Shown here in pieces: positions 34,802 to 42,370 of a stretch of 46,209 bases of DNA. A program made the translations under genes and the position numbers. The notes beneath the pieces are model-generated. The model ran no database searches. It was not told where the DNA came from and saw only the letters and a list, made by a program, of their open reading frames with translations. Numbering within the stretch: position 1 is the first letter of the stretch; each line of letters begins with the position of its first letter. Source of the DNA: Candidatus Zixiibacteriota bacterium (lineage in GTDB: Bacteria; Zixibacteria; MSB-5A5; GN15; PGXB01); the NCBI GenBank assembly GCA_026397505.1, contig JAPLUR010000086.1:1-46209 (forward strand), written 5' to 3'.

Positions 34802-36022
34802 ATGAGATTGCGAACCATCATCTGGAAAGAACTGTGGCTGAGAAAATCACAGCTTATTTCCGCGTTGCTTGGAATTACCCTGGGCATAGCGGTCATTGTC
34901 GGTATCCAGTCGGTTGCGACGGTATCCGAGAAAGCGGTTAAGGTCAGCCTCGACAACCTGGGCGCCAATATTCTGGTTCTTCCGCAGGCCGCATCGGTGG
35001 ATGATTATTATTCGGCCGATATAGATGCGCCTACTTTCCCGGAAGAATATGTGGAGAGATTGGCGACATCAATGCTTCCCGGTGTTGACAATCTGTCCCC
35101 CAAGTTGACCCGGCGCCTGAAGATAAAGGAAATACCGGTAATCCTGACCGGCATCCTTCCGGCCAACGAGCTGGCATCCAAACCGATCTGGCAAACAGCG
35201 GGACTCATAGGACCCGGCCTCGACCCGGCCTGCGATCCCAAAAATTCAGCCAATCAATCATTTGGATACCAGGATGAACGCCTGCAACGCAAGGCGATTG
35301 ATTCTCTTGCCGTCAATGATATTCTGGTGGGAAGTGTCATTGCTCAAAGACTGAATTTGCGTGAGAATGATATCCTCGAAATGTCGGGGAGATCGTTCAC
35401 GGTAGCTCGAGTCATACCTGAGACAGGGACAATCGATGATAATCGGATATATGCGCACTTGCATACGGTTCAGCAGGCGCTGGGCACAGGTAACCAGGTG
35501 AGTGCGATTGAAATCATGGGATGCTGCTCGGCCATTTCCGACGGGCTTCTGGGCAAGCTCCGGAATATTCTTCCCGATACCCGTATAACCACTATCAATC
35601 AGATTGTCAGCACTCAGATTAAAACCAATCAACTGATGAGCAAGATCTCTCTTGTTTTTCTGGTAATTATTATTCTGGTCGGAGCTATAACCATCGGTAA
35701 CTATATGTGGGCAAATGTCGAAGAAAGACGCCGCGAGATAGGCATTTTGATCACTGTCGGCACACGGCGCTCGATAATATATCGTATGTTCCTGACCAAA
35801 GCCGTCATTCTTGGCCTTGTCGGCGGTATTATCGGATATATCCTGGGTACCGGTTCGGCCATGATACTGGGACCGCAACTTGCCGGGCTAAAGATATCAC
35901 CGGTCCCGATTTACTTGCTCCTGTCAGTTATTGTAGCGGTGCTGATTTCCTTGATGGGAAGTATTTTGCCGGTACGGCGGGCATCGCGGTTCGATCCTGC
36001 TGTCATTATGCAGGAGGTATGA
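34802..36022 (+). CDS. MacB/FtsX-type ABC transporter permease
   Basis: The 406-residue protein has one N-terminal membrane helix, a large periplasmic domain (about residues 45-275) and three C-terminal helices, the MacB/LolE topology. VEERRREIGILITVGTRRS at the cytoplasmic loop and PVRRASRFDPAVIMQEV at the end are FtsX-family signatures. IEIMGCCSAISDGLLGKL in the periplasmic part contains a Cys pair unusual for the family and suggestive of metal or thiol chemistry. It is followed 3 bp later by the ATPase gene. Confidence 0.88.
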   Translation: MRLRTIIWKELWLRKSQLISALLGITLGIAVIVGIQSVATVSEKAVKVSLDNLGANILVLPQAASVDDYYSADIDAPTFPEEYVERLATSMLPGVDNLSPKLTRRLKIKEIPVILTGILPANELASKPIWQTAGLIGPGLDPACDPKNSANQSFGYQDERLQRKAIDSLAVNDILVGSVIAQRLNLRENDILEMSGRSFTVARVIPETGTIDDNRIYAHLHTVQQALGTGNQVSAIEIMGCCSAISDGLLGKLRNILPDTRITTINQIVSTQIKTNQLMSKISLVFLVIIILVGAITIGNYMWANVEERRREIGILITVGTRRSIIYRMFLTKAVILGLVGGIIGYILGTGSAMILGPQLAGLKISPVPIYLLLSVIVAVLISLMGSILPVRRASRFDPAVIMQEV

Positions 36023-36025
36023 TCG

Positions 36026-36700
36026 ATGTATATCATCAAGAATCTGAGCAAAATATACACCGGCCGGCATGGGACAATCCGCGCTCTGGATAATGTATCT
36101 CTTACGATAGAACGGGGAAGTTTTGTAACCGTCACCGGCGGCTCCGGGTCGGGTAAGACAACTCTGCTTCTTGCACTGGGCGGTCTCAATCATCCCACCA
36201 GCGGTTCTATAACTTATGAAGAAAAGAATGTGTATTCATTGCCCGAGCCGAGATTGGCCGAATATAGAAACAAAAATGTCGGCTTTGTTCTTCAGACTTT
36301 CAATTTGATTCCATACCTGTCGGCGCTTGAGAATGTCATGCTGCCGATGCTATTTAATGCCGAAAGAAACGGTAACGCTCAAGCCTCGGCTTTAGGATTG
36401 CTGCAGAAGCTGGGTCTTGAAGACCGAAGGGCGCATCTGCCGCGTGAACTCTCGGTGGGACAGCAGCAACGGGTTGCGATTGCCCGTGCTCTTGCCAACA
36501 GTCCCGATGTGATTCTGGCGGATGAACCGACGGGTAATTTGGATCCTAACCTGTCGCTTGAGATACTGAAAATATTGAAGAATCTAAACGATACGGAAGG
36601 CATGACCATTATTATGGTCACGCACAGCCCGGAGGCGGCCAAATTTGGAAATAGACAGCTTCGCCTGAAAGACGGTAGAATTGAAAACGGGTCAAACTAA
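36026..36700 (+). CDS. LolD/MacB-type ABC transporter ATPase
   Basis: The 224-residue nucleotide-binding subunit has Walker [17 protein letters not shown], the Q loop [18 protein letters not shown], signature [19 protein letters not shown], Walker [13 protein letters not shown] and the switch His in MVTHSPEA. It is the partner of the FtsX-type permease 3 bp upstream. Exporters of this type move lipoproteins, peptides or drugs, or act as mechanotransmitters. The DUF1573 gene starts immediately after it. Confidence 0.93.
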   Translation: MYIIKNLSKIYTGRHGTIRALDNVSLTIERGSFVTVTGGSGSGKTTLLLALGGLNHPTSGSITYEEKNVYSLPEPRLAEYRNKNVGFVLQTFNLIPYLSALENVMLPMLFNAERNGNAQASALGLLQKLGLEDRRAHLPRELSVGQQQRVAIARALANSPDVILADEPTGNLDPNLSLEILKILKNLNDTEGMTIIMVTHSPEAAKFGNRQLRLKDGRIENGSN

Positions 36701-36701
36701 T

Positions 36702-37925
36702 ATGGCAAAAAAAAATAAGAAAAGAATTAAGCAAACAGACGCAACTGCTTCAAAGATTGGCAAACAAATGCCGTCCACCGTTCCGAAACAGCAAGTCAAG
36801 CATAGGCGCTATGCCATCTGGTCGATAAGCGGTCTTATGGCTGTCGTAGCGGTAGTTGTGGCATGGATGGTTTTTCAGAATATATCGCATAGCTCGTCCG
36901 AATCCGCCTCGATAAATCAATTACGAGCTGCGACACCGGGCGCAAAATCGGGAACTGACAGTACTAATGTATCCGGCGGACCACAAATTAATTTTCCAGA
37001 GACAAGTTACGATTTTGGGACCATAGCCCAGGGATCGAAGGTTTCGCATACGTTTGTTGTACGGAATGCCGGGGATGCGCCCTTACGACTGATCAGGGCT
37101 GCGGGTTCGTGAGGCTGTACGGCGGCCGTGCTCACAAACACGGATATTCCCCCGGGTGGGGAAGGAAAAATCGAAGTTACCTTTGACACCAGTCATAAAA
37201 GGGGCCGGCAGAATAAGTCAATTACCGTTGAATCGAATGATTCTCGGAATCCGCGCGCGTTATTGAATGTCTCGGCCCTCGTTGAGATCGTGTTTGGTTT
37301 CGAACAATACAACCTTGATATGGGAAAGATTCGTAAGGGACAGTCTGTTTCAAAGACAGCAACTCTGCTCGTAAAAGACCCATCAATAATCAAGACCATT
37401 AGATTTACTTCATCGTCGTCATATATAACGGCTAATCTGGCAAAAAGTCCCGCCGAACCCGGGGCAGAGAAGGGGCGTCTTAATGTCGAAGTCTCGGGAA
37501 CTTCGGCGATGCCCGTCGGCCGCATCAGTGCGACGATCACCGCTCGCGCCGGCGATCGTTCTGTATTGGAAGCCACTTTGCAGATTATCGGTGCCGTGAC
37601 AGGCGATGTCGACATTTCGCCGGAAACGGTGCGATTCTTTATGGATACATTGAAAAACGACTCCAAGTTTGCGAAACAAACAATCAGGGTAACCAGCAAC
37701 GTTGATGAGGCGCGGCTGCATCTCCTGGATATAAAGGATGCAGACCAAAGGCTTACCTTTCATATCGATACTTTACGAGCCGAAAAGCAGTACGAAATAT
37801 CCATGACCCCAAAGTCAACGGCGCTCGGTGCCAGGCAAAATGTGACTGGATCTGTTACAATCACTACCGACGACAAGGATCGGCCGGTGACATCGGTGCC
37901 TTACAGTATCATTTTTGGCCCTTGA
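36702..37925 (+). CDS. Membrane-anchored DUF1573 protein with in-frame UGA; candidate selenoprotein
   Basis: Read through TGA 37110-37112, the frame gives 407 residues with selenocysteine proposed at residue 137. ATG 36702 is preferred; a TTG at 36681 lies inside the ATPase gene. Residues 1-40 are basic, 44-64 are a membrane helix (YAIWSISGLMAVVAVVV) and the rest should be periplasmic. Residues about 95-185 are DUF1573: FPETSYDFGTIAQGSKVSHT, FVVRNAGDAPLRLIRAAGS, then *-G-C-T where the family has C-G-C-T, then DIPPGGEGKIEVTFDT. Further Ig-like repeats fill residues 190-407. A hairpin 14-31 nt after the UGA (37126-37143) may be the SECIS. The frame, codon use and domain continue normally after the UGA. 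The gene follows the ABC genes by 1 bp. Pseudogene is the alternative. Confidence 0.78.
37126..37143 (+). promoter_or_regulatory. Candidate bacterial SECIS hairpin of the DUF1573 membrane protein
   Basis: Nucleotides 14-31 after the UGA form CCGUG-CUCACAAA-CACGG, a perfect 5-bp stem with an 8-nt loop. The stem starts at the same offset (+14) as in the other DUF1573 gene. The loop lacks a G in its first two positions unless the closing G-C pair opens, so the match to the model is weaker here. Confidence 0.45.
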
Positions 37926-37961
37926 CAGCTATTACATATTTGGGCGATGTCATTAAAGTAC

Positions 37962-37990
37962 TTGACAGGATGAAACCAATCTAGTATTGT
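37962..37990 (+). promoter_or_regulatory. Promoter of the broken arsR3
   Basis: TTGACA (37962-37967), a 17-bp spacer and TATTGT (37985-37990). The start codon at 37998 would be at or next to the transcription start, so the message would be nearly leaderless. Confidence 0.6.
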
Positions 37991-38005
37991 TCGATAGATG
38001 TCGAA
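37990..38005. promoter_or_regulatory. Operator-like palindrome at arsR3
   Basis: TTCGA-TAGATG-TCGAA is a perfect 5-bp inverted repeat overlapping the -10 and the ATG, fitting ArsR autorepression. Confidence 0.5.
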
Positions 38006-38281
38006 GTATCGTATAAATCAAGTCAAGCACTATGCGCAGATGTTTGCGGCTTTATCAAATCCAAATAGAGCCATAATTTTCCTGCGTTTGGCATCCTGCT
38101 GCGGTGATCAGAGAGAAATTTGTGGTCACGATACAATGCGCACGTGCGTTGCGGTGACTTGGCGGGGCGTATTCCCCTGGCGCAGTCGACGGTGCCGCAG
38201 CACCTTTGGGTACCGAAGGAGGTCGGGCTCATTACCGGAGTGATCGGCGGCCGGATATTCAAAGGCCTATCAGTAGAGTGA
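37998..38281 (+). pseudogene. Frameshifted ArsR-family regulator (arsR3)
   Basis: Frame 1 gives MSKYRINQVKHYAQMFAAL and SNPNRAIIFLRLASCCGD, a typical ArsR N-terminus with a Cys pair. The rest of the winged helix is found only in another frame: CGDLAGRIPLAQSTVPQHL, then EVGLITGVIGGRIFKG, ending at TGA 38279. A single lost base near 38149-38152 restores one frame (C-V-G-G-D-L). The conserved Ser before QHL has become Pro, so decay may be older than one event. A sequencing error is possible. The promoter and operator remain intact. Confidence 0.7.
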
Positions 38282-38421
38282 TTCCTTTGAGGAGTTAAAG
38301 TGATTAATGGAAATGGTCCCTCTTAAATAAGGACAAGCCTTGAACCGACTGAGCCGCATAAGGCATTTGCATTATTTAGGGATCGTCAAACAATATACTC
38401 ATCAAAAGCAGGAGGTTCTTT

Positions 38422-38880
38422 ATGAAGCGCTTAAGCATAACGATTGTCATTCTCTTCATGGTTTTTACGATGGCCTGCAAGAAATCATCGGAAATCCCTG
38501 CGCGCGAGGGTCCAGGCGCTAATTCAGGCACGACACAGTCTGCCCCCGCATCTCCTCAATTATCAACAGATTCGCCCGTCCCTGCGGCTAATCGTATTGA
38601 GGCTCCACCTCTTATGACCCCCGAGTCTGTTACAACTCCGGGCATGAATCCACCGCACGGACAGCCGAATCACCGGTGTGATATCGCCGTGGGGGCGCCG
38701 CTCGATACGCCTCCGGGGACGCCGCCGACACCAATTATTACCTCGCAGCCAAATGTCCCTTCTCAGACTGCCCCACCCACGACGGCTCCGGGCATGAATC
38801 CACCGCACGGACAGCCGAATCATCGGTGTGATATCCCCGTGGGGACGCCGCTCAATTCGCCTGCGGTAAAACCGAAGTAA
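38422..38880 (+). CDS. Proline-rich lipoprotein with a duplicated GMNPPHGQPNHRCDI motif
   Basis: The 152-residue product has a lipoprotein signal (TMACKK lipobox) followed by a Pro/Ser/Thr-rich linker and two copies of PGMNPPHGQPNHRCDI(A/P)VG. Each copy has a His-x-Arg-Cys and further His, a possible metal site. Related repeats occur, to my recollection, in secreted proteins of Bacteroidetes-like bacteria without known function. AGGAGG lies 6 nt before the ATG. The gene follows the broken arsR3 at the tail of the metalloid region. Most of the sequence looks disordered. Confidence 0.75.
   Translation: MKRLSITIVILFMVFTMACKKSSEIPAREGPGANSGTTQSAPASPQLSTDSPVPAANRIEAPPLMTPESVTTPGMNPPHGQPNHRCDIAVGAPLDTPPGTPPTPIITSQPNVPSQTAPPTTAPGMNPPHGQPNHRCDIPVGTPLNSPAVKPK
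38636..38703 (+). repeat. 68-bp direct repeat, copy 1
   Basis: The first of two nearly identical 68-bp segments within the lipoprotein gene, exactly 150 bp (50 codons) apart. It encodes the GMNPPHGQPNHRCDI motif. Confidence 0.9.
38786..38853 (+). repeat. 68-bp direct repeat, copy 2
   Basis: The second copy differs from the first at only a few bases (around CAT/CAC, CCC/GCC and GACG/GGCG), which points to recent duplication or gene conversion. Confidence 0.9.
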
Positions 38881-38949
38881 TTTCTTCAGCGACAGCAGCG
38901 GCCAGGTGTTCAAACACCTGTTTGTTGAGTAGTGTTTAAGGATGAAAGC

Positions 38950-39036
38950 ATGAAAATAGAACTCCTTTACTTTGAAGGGTGTCCCAACCACGAGCCGACC
39001 CAACAGCTGTTGCGGGAGGTCATGGCCGAATTGTGA
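38950..39036 (+). pseudogene. Truncated thioredoxin-like gene, 28 residues
   Basis: MKIELLYFEGCPNHEPTQQL is the start of a thioredoxin-family protein of the type found in mercury and arsenic clusters. The frame ends at TGA 39034 after 28 residues and is followed a few codons later by TAA, with no further thioredoxin fold. It is a remnant, not a selenoprotein, because the frame closes almost at once after the TGA. Confidence 0.6.
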
Positions 39037-39043
39037 ATTAGCG

Positions 39044-39124
39044 CAGAGAGTGCTTAAGCCTATTCGAGTCACCGCCGGCATTGGACTCATCGGAATCGGA
39101 TTTTGGATGTCGGCGACCATGTGA
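39044..39124 (+). pseudogene. Possible remnant of a DUF2892-like membrane gene
   Basis: The frame reads QRVLKPIRVTAGIGLIGIGF and then W-M before TGA. One Arg-rich helix followed by a Gly/Ile-rich membrane segment resembles the start of DUF2892 (YgaP-like) proteins, which often neighbour thioredoxin-like metal genes. No start codon or full helix pair. The rest of 38881-39213 (333 bp) holds nothing else I can name. Confidence 0.3.
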
Positions 39125-39213
39125 GTCAATTATCTCGAAGGGCGTTGGTACTCCAATGTGATCCTTGAATACTCTTAATCTTTTCTTGCGTGCAAGAGGA
39201 ACTGAAAGTTATC

Positions 39214-39993
39214 ATGAAGATACCCATTTATCAGGTTGATGCTTTTACGAGTAAACTGTTCGGCGGGAATCCTGCGGCGGTCTGCCCGCTCGAACAATGG
39301 CTCGATATGGAGCTGATGCAAAATATCGCCGCCGAAAATAATCTCTCCGAGACCGCTTTCTTTGTTCCCAGAGGCGACCATTTCGAATTGAAATGGTTCA
39401 CACCCAGGGTGGAAATCAATCTCTGCGGCCATGCCACGCTCGCCTCGTCTCATGTCATTTTCAATCACCTGGGGCATAAAGGTGATACCATCGAATTCCA
39501 GACACTGAGCGGGAAACTGGTTGCCTCGCGGGATCGTGATCTCATTTCGCTCAATTTCCCGGCCTATCATGCCGCACCGGCCGAGATGCCCCATGGCCTG
39601 CCCGAGTCGCTCAAGAAAGAGCCGCAGCAGGTTTTCAAGGCGAGGGATTTTCTGGCCCTTTTCGGCGATGAAGATGATATCCTGACCATGGATCCTGATT
39701 TTGAAAAAATGAAACATGTCGACAGCCATGGTATCATTGTTACGGCGCCGGGGAAAAAGTGCGATTTCGTTTCCCGCTTTTTTGCGCCAGGGCTGGGGAT
39801 TAATGAAGATCCGGTGACCGGCTCGGCTCATTCGATGCTGATTCCGTTCTGGGCGGAGAGGCTGAATAAGAAATCTCTGCATGCCATTCAGCTCTCGCAG
39901 AGAAAAGGCGAGCTTTTCTGCGAATATCTTGGCGAGCGGGTGAAAATGAGCGGCCGCGCCGTGACATTTTTTGTCGGCGAGATTTTATTGTAG
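39214..39993 (+). CDS. PhzF-family isomerase-like protein
   Basis: About 259 residues from ATG 39214 (AAGAGGAA upstream). The PhzF/DapF-like fold shows YQVDAFTSKLFGGNPAAVCP at the N-terminus, NNLSETAFFVP with the conserved Glu (acid/base residue in PhzF), FTPRVEINLCGHATLASSHV and GINEDPVTGSAHSMLIPFW, all signatures of the family. Members isomerise diverse small molecules; the substrate cannot be assigned. It is a single gene outside the metalloid cluster. Confidence 0.9.
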   Translation: MKIPIYQVDAFTSKLFGGNPAAVCPLEQWLDMELMQNIAAENNLSETAFFVPRGDHFELKWFTPRVEINLCGHATLASSHVIFNHLGHKGDTIEFQTLSGKLVASRDRDLISLNFPAYHAAPAEMPHGLPESLKKEPQQVFKARDFLALFGDEDDILTMDPDFEKMKHVDSHGIIVTAPGKKCDFVSRFFAPGLGINEDPVTGSAHSMLIPFWAERLNKKSLHAIQLSQRKGELFCEYLGERVKMSGRAVTFFVGEILL

Positions 39994-40297
39994 GTCGTGG
40001 TTCCAAGATGCCGCGCCAGCGGCTGCGAGAAACCCGACATTTTATTTCGCGCCGGCAGGAACCCTTTCCTAATTATTTTGGCGCAATCTTTCGCTTTACT
40101 CTTGAAATATGCCTTATAAGAAGTTATCTTTATTCACGGATATCAACCGGAGAATCTAAAGGGTCTGGTTTTATGGATCATGGCAGAGATTGTGCAATTG
40201 GAAGCACTCGAATTATCCATTTGCTCTGCTTGCGGCCAATAGTCTCCGGTTCCTCTGATTATGGCCCAATATTTGTCTACGGATAAATAGCCACGAT
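39994..40297. other. 304-bp gap without a supported gene
   Basis: Only an unconvincing 92-residue frame (40008-40286) without a ribosome-binding site or recognisable domain. I see no promoter, terminator or RNA gene that I would defend. Confidence 0.4.
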
Positions 40298-41179
40298 ATG
40301 AACGAAGAACAAGATCAAAAAAGCAATAATAGCAGACTTAAGAGCCTGGAAATTGAAAAGCTCCTTCTAGAGAATAAGAAACTTCAGTTAGAAGGTGCCG
40401 AATTGGCCCGCCCCTGGTGGCGTAAGCCCAGCTATATTGCTGCTCTGGCCCCACTCATTCTCGCCATCATTGGTCTCTTATCGCTTTGGTTTGCCGGCTT
40501 TTTCAATGAAGAGAGACAAAACCTGAAAGAGCAAATAGGCCGCATAAAGACCGAAATCCAGCCGTTGCAGGCGAAGAGAGATTCATTGGTCAGGCAAATT
40601 GCGTTGAATGATTCCGTATTGCGGGTAAAGGATATTAAATCGGAGGAAGATGCACGTACTATTGCTGACTTAAATCACAAAATTGATTCATTAATCAATG
40701 AAAAGAGTCTTCGGCCCGACGATAGCCGGCAACTGGACTCTCAAGCGCTAGTTTACCAGTCAAATATAGAAGCCATAAAGGAAGAAAGACCAGTCATTTG
40801 GGCTGTGCGAAGTGAAATATCCAGTTTACCCCCGGCATTCCGCGGACAAATTCGTGGCCTAAATTTTGGAAATGAGATGGGCACTGTGATCATTTCCATT
40901 TCTCTCCTTCAAGTCGATACATCCGCCAACGGAGAAATAATTACCGTTTCTTCCAGGGGGCCGCATTTACTCACAAACATGAGATTGCACAGCGAATCCA
41001 TAATTGTCTGGAGTGATACGGGAATCAGTATAATGCTAAGAGGCCAAGATCGTCAAATGCTTGCCGATGCACCTGAGCTACCTATCAATATCGTCAATGC
41101 AAGAATGTATTGTAAGATAACTGTTGAAACTTCAAAAGGCGTGGCGTCCAATGAATATATATTTGAATCTCTGCCTTAG
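40298..41179 (+). CDS. Membrane-anchored coiled-coil protein with IPT-like C-terminus
   Basis: The 293-residue product has a short cytoplasmic N-terminus, a membrane helix at about 48-68 (IAALAPLILAIIGLLSLWF), a coiled coil at about 72-135 (heptads in LKEQIGRIKTEIQPLQAKRD) and a C-terminal beta-rich domain. PAFRGQIRGLNFGNEMGTV and ESIIVWSDTGISIML recall IPT/TIG-like Ig domains. No enzymatic motif. No good ribosome-binding site is seen at the ATG. It looks somewhat more AT-rich than its neighbours. Function unknown. Confidence 0.65.
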   Translation: MNEEQDQKSNNSRLKSLEIEKLLLENKKLQLEGAELARPWWRKPSYIAALAPLILAIIGLLSLWFAGFFNEERQNLKEQIGRIKTEIQPLQAKRDSLVRQIALNDSVLRVKDIKSEEDARTIADLNHKIDSLINEKSLRPDDSRQLDSQALVYQSNIEAIKEERPVIWAVRSEISSLPPAFRGQIRGLNFGNEMGTVIISISLLQVDTSANGEIITVSSRGPHLLTNMRLHSESIIVWSDTGISIMLRGQDRQMLADAPELPINIVNARMYCKITVETSKGVASNEYIFESLP

Positions 41180-41240
41180 TATGTTCAACCGTGGTGCCCA
41201 TTCGATATTCTCGTCCAGATAAATATGAAAGGAATCGAAA

Positions 41241-42230
41241 ATGAAAATCCTGAAACTCACCATTGCCCTCACCCTGCTGGCGGTCGCCGCGCTGGCAGGT
41301 GGAAACGAGCCTGCATACACGCCAATACAACCGGTCAACACTTATTCGATTGTCGCCTATGACAGCGCCACCGGCCAGTTCGGCGCGGCGGTGCAGTCGC
41401 ACTATTTCAAAGTGGCCGATGTGATCTGGCTGGAACCGGGTATCGGCGCCGTGGCCACCCAGTCGCTGGTGGAATTTTCCTACGGGCCGCTGGGACTGGC
41501 GATGATGAAGAACGGCAAGTCGGCCAAAGAGGCGCTGGCGGGGCTTCTGGCCGGCGATTCCAACAATGCCGTGCGTCAGGTGGCCATGATCGACAAAAAC
41601 GGCGTGGTCGCCGCCCATACCGGCTCAAAATGTATCGCCGAGGCGGGGCATCACACCGGCAAGCTGTACTCGGTGCAGGCGAATCTGATGCGCAACAACA
41701 CGGTCTGGGGTGCCATGGCAACCGCTTTCGAATCAGCCAAGGGGCATCTGGCCGAGCGGATGATGGCGGCGCTGGAAGCGGCGCAAAAAGAGGGGGGCGA
41801 TATCCGCGGCATGCAGTCGGCCGCGATGGTGGTCGTGAGCGGCAAGCCGACCGGTATGAGCTGGCGCGACCGGATTATCGATATCAGGGTTGATGATTCC
41901 CCGCAGCCGCTGGTCGACCTGCGGCGGTTACTCAATATTTCGCGCGCCTACCGACACATGGATAAGGGCGACGAATATATCACCGAGAAAAAATATGACG
42001 AGGCCAATGCCGAGTATGGCAAAGCGGCCGAGCTCAACCCCGGCAACGCCGAAATACTTTTCTGGCACGCGCAAACTCTGGTGATGGCCGGCGAACTCGA
42101 ACGGGCGCTTCCAATTTTCAAGGAAGTATTCAAGATGGATGATTCATGGCGGGTATTGGTCCCGCGATTGGTTAAATCGGAACTGCTTCCCAATGACCAG
42201 AAAATCATCGACCGGATTGTAGCGCAATAA
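41241..42230 (+). CDS. DUF1028 protein with C-terminal TPR segment
   Basis: The 329-residue product has a signal peptide (1-19, ending ALAGG). DUF1028 covers residues about 33-235: NTYSIVAYDSATGQFGAAVQ at the start, IGAVATQSLVEFSYGP, and KCIAEAGHHTG in the middle. The family has an Ntn-hydrolase-like fold and is found in putative peptidoglycan or peptide hydrolases. The last 90 residues contain TPR-like helices (KKYDEANAEYGKAAELNPGN). AAAGGA lies upstream. The enzymatic role is not established. Confidence 0.85.
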   Translation: MKILKLTIALTLLAVAALAGGNEPAYTPIQPVNTYSIVAYDSATGQFGAAVQSHYFKVADVIWLEPGIGAVATQSLVEFSYGPLGLAMMKNGKSAKEALAGLLAGDSNNAVRQVAMIDKNGVVAAHTGSKCIAEAGHHTGKLYSVQANLMRNNTVWGAMATAFESAKGHLAERMMAALEAAQKEGGDIRGMQSAAMVVVSGKPTGMSWRDRIIDIRVDDSPQPLVDLRRLLNISRAYRHMDKGDEYITEKKYDEANAEYGKAAELNPGNAEILFWHAQTLVMAGELERALPIFKEVFKMDDSWRVLVPRLVKSELLPNDQKIIDRIVAQ

Positions 42231-42370
42231 ATATATCATCAGTTGTCTCAACTGGCTCACAGGTCGCGCCTCTATTATAAAGAGCATGAGTAATATCTTT
42301 TAATCTTGCCATTTCCAAATGAAATCTATCATATTCCCCTGTGATATTCAAAAATCAATCTGGAGGTATT

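Noticed and set aside
38636-38853. CRISPR-like repeat
   Set aside because: There are only two copies, in frame within a gene and encoding a conserved motif. No spacer array.
38950-39036. In-frame TGA in the thioredoxin-like fragment as Sec
   Set aside because: A TAA follows a few codons later, and the TGA does not replace the expected redox Cys (GCP is intact earlier).
40008-40286. 92-residue frame before the coiled-coil gene
   Set aside because: No ribosome-binding site, unusual composition and no recognisable fold.
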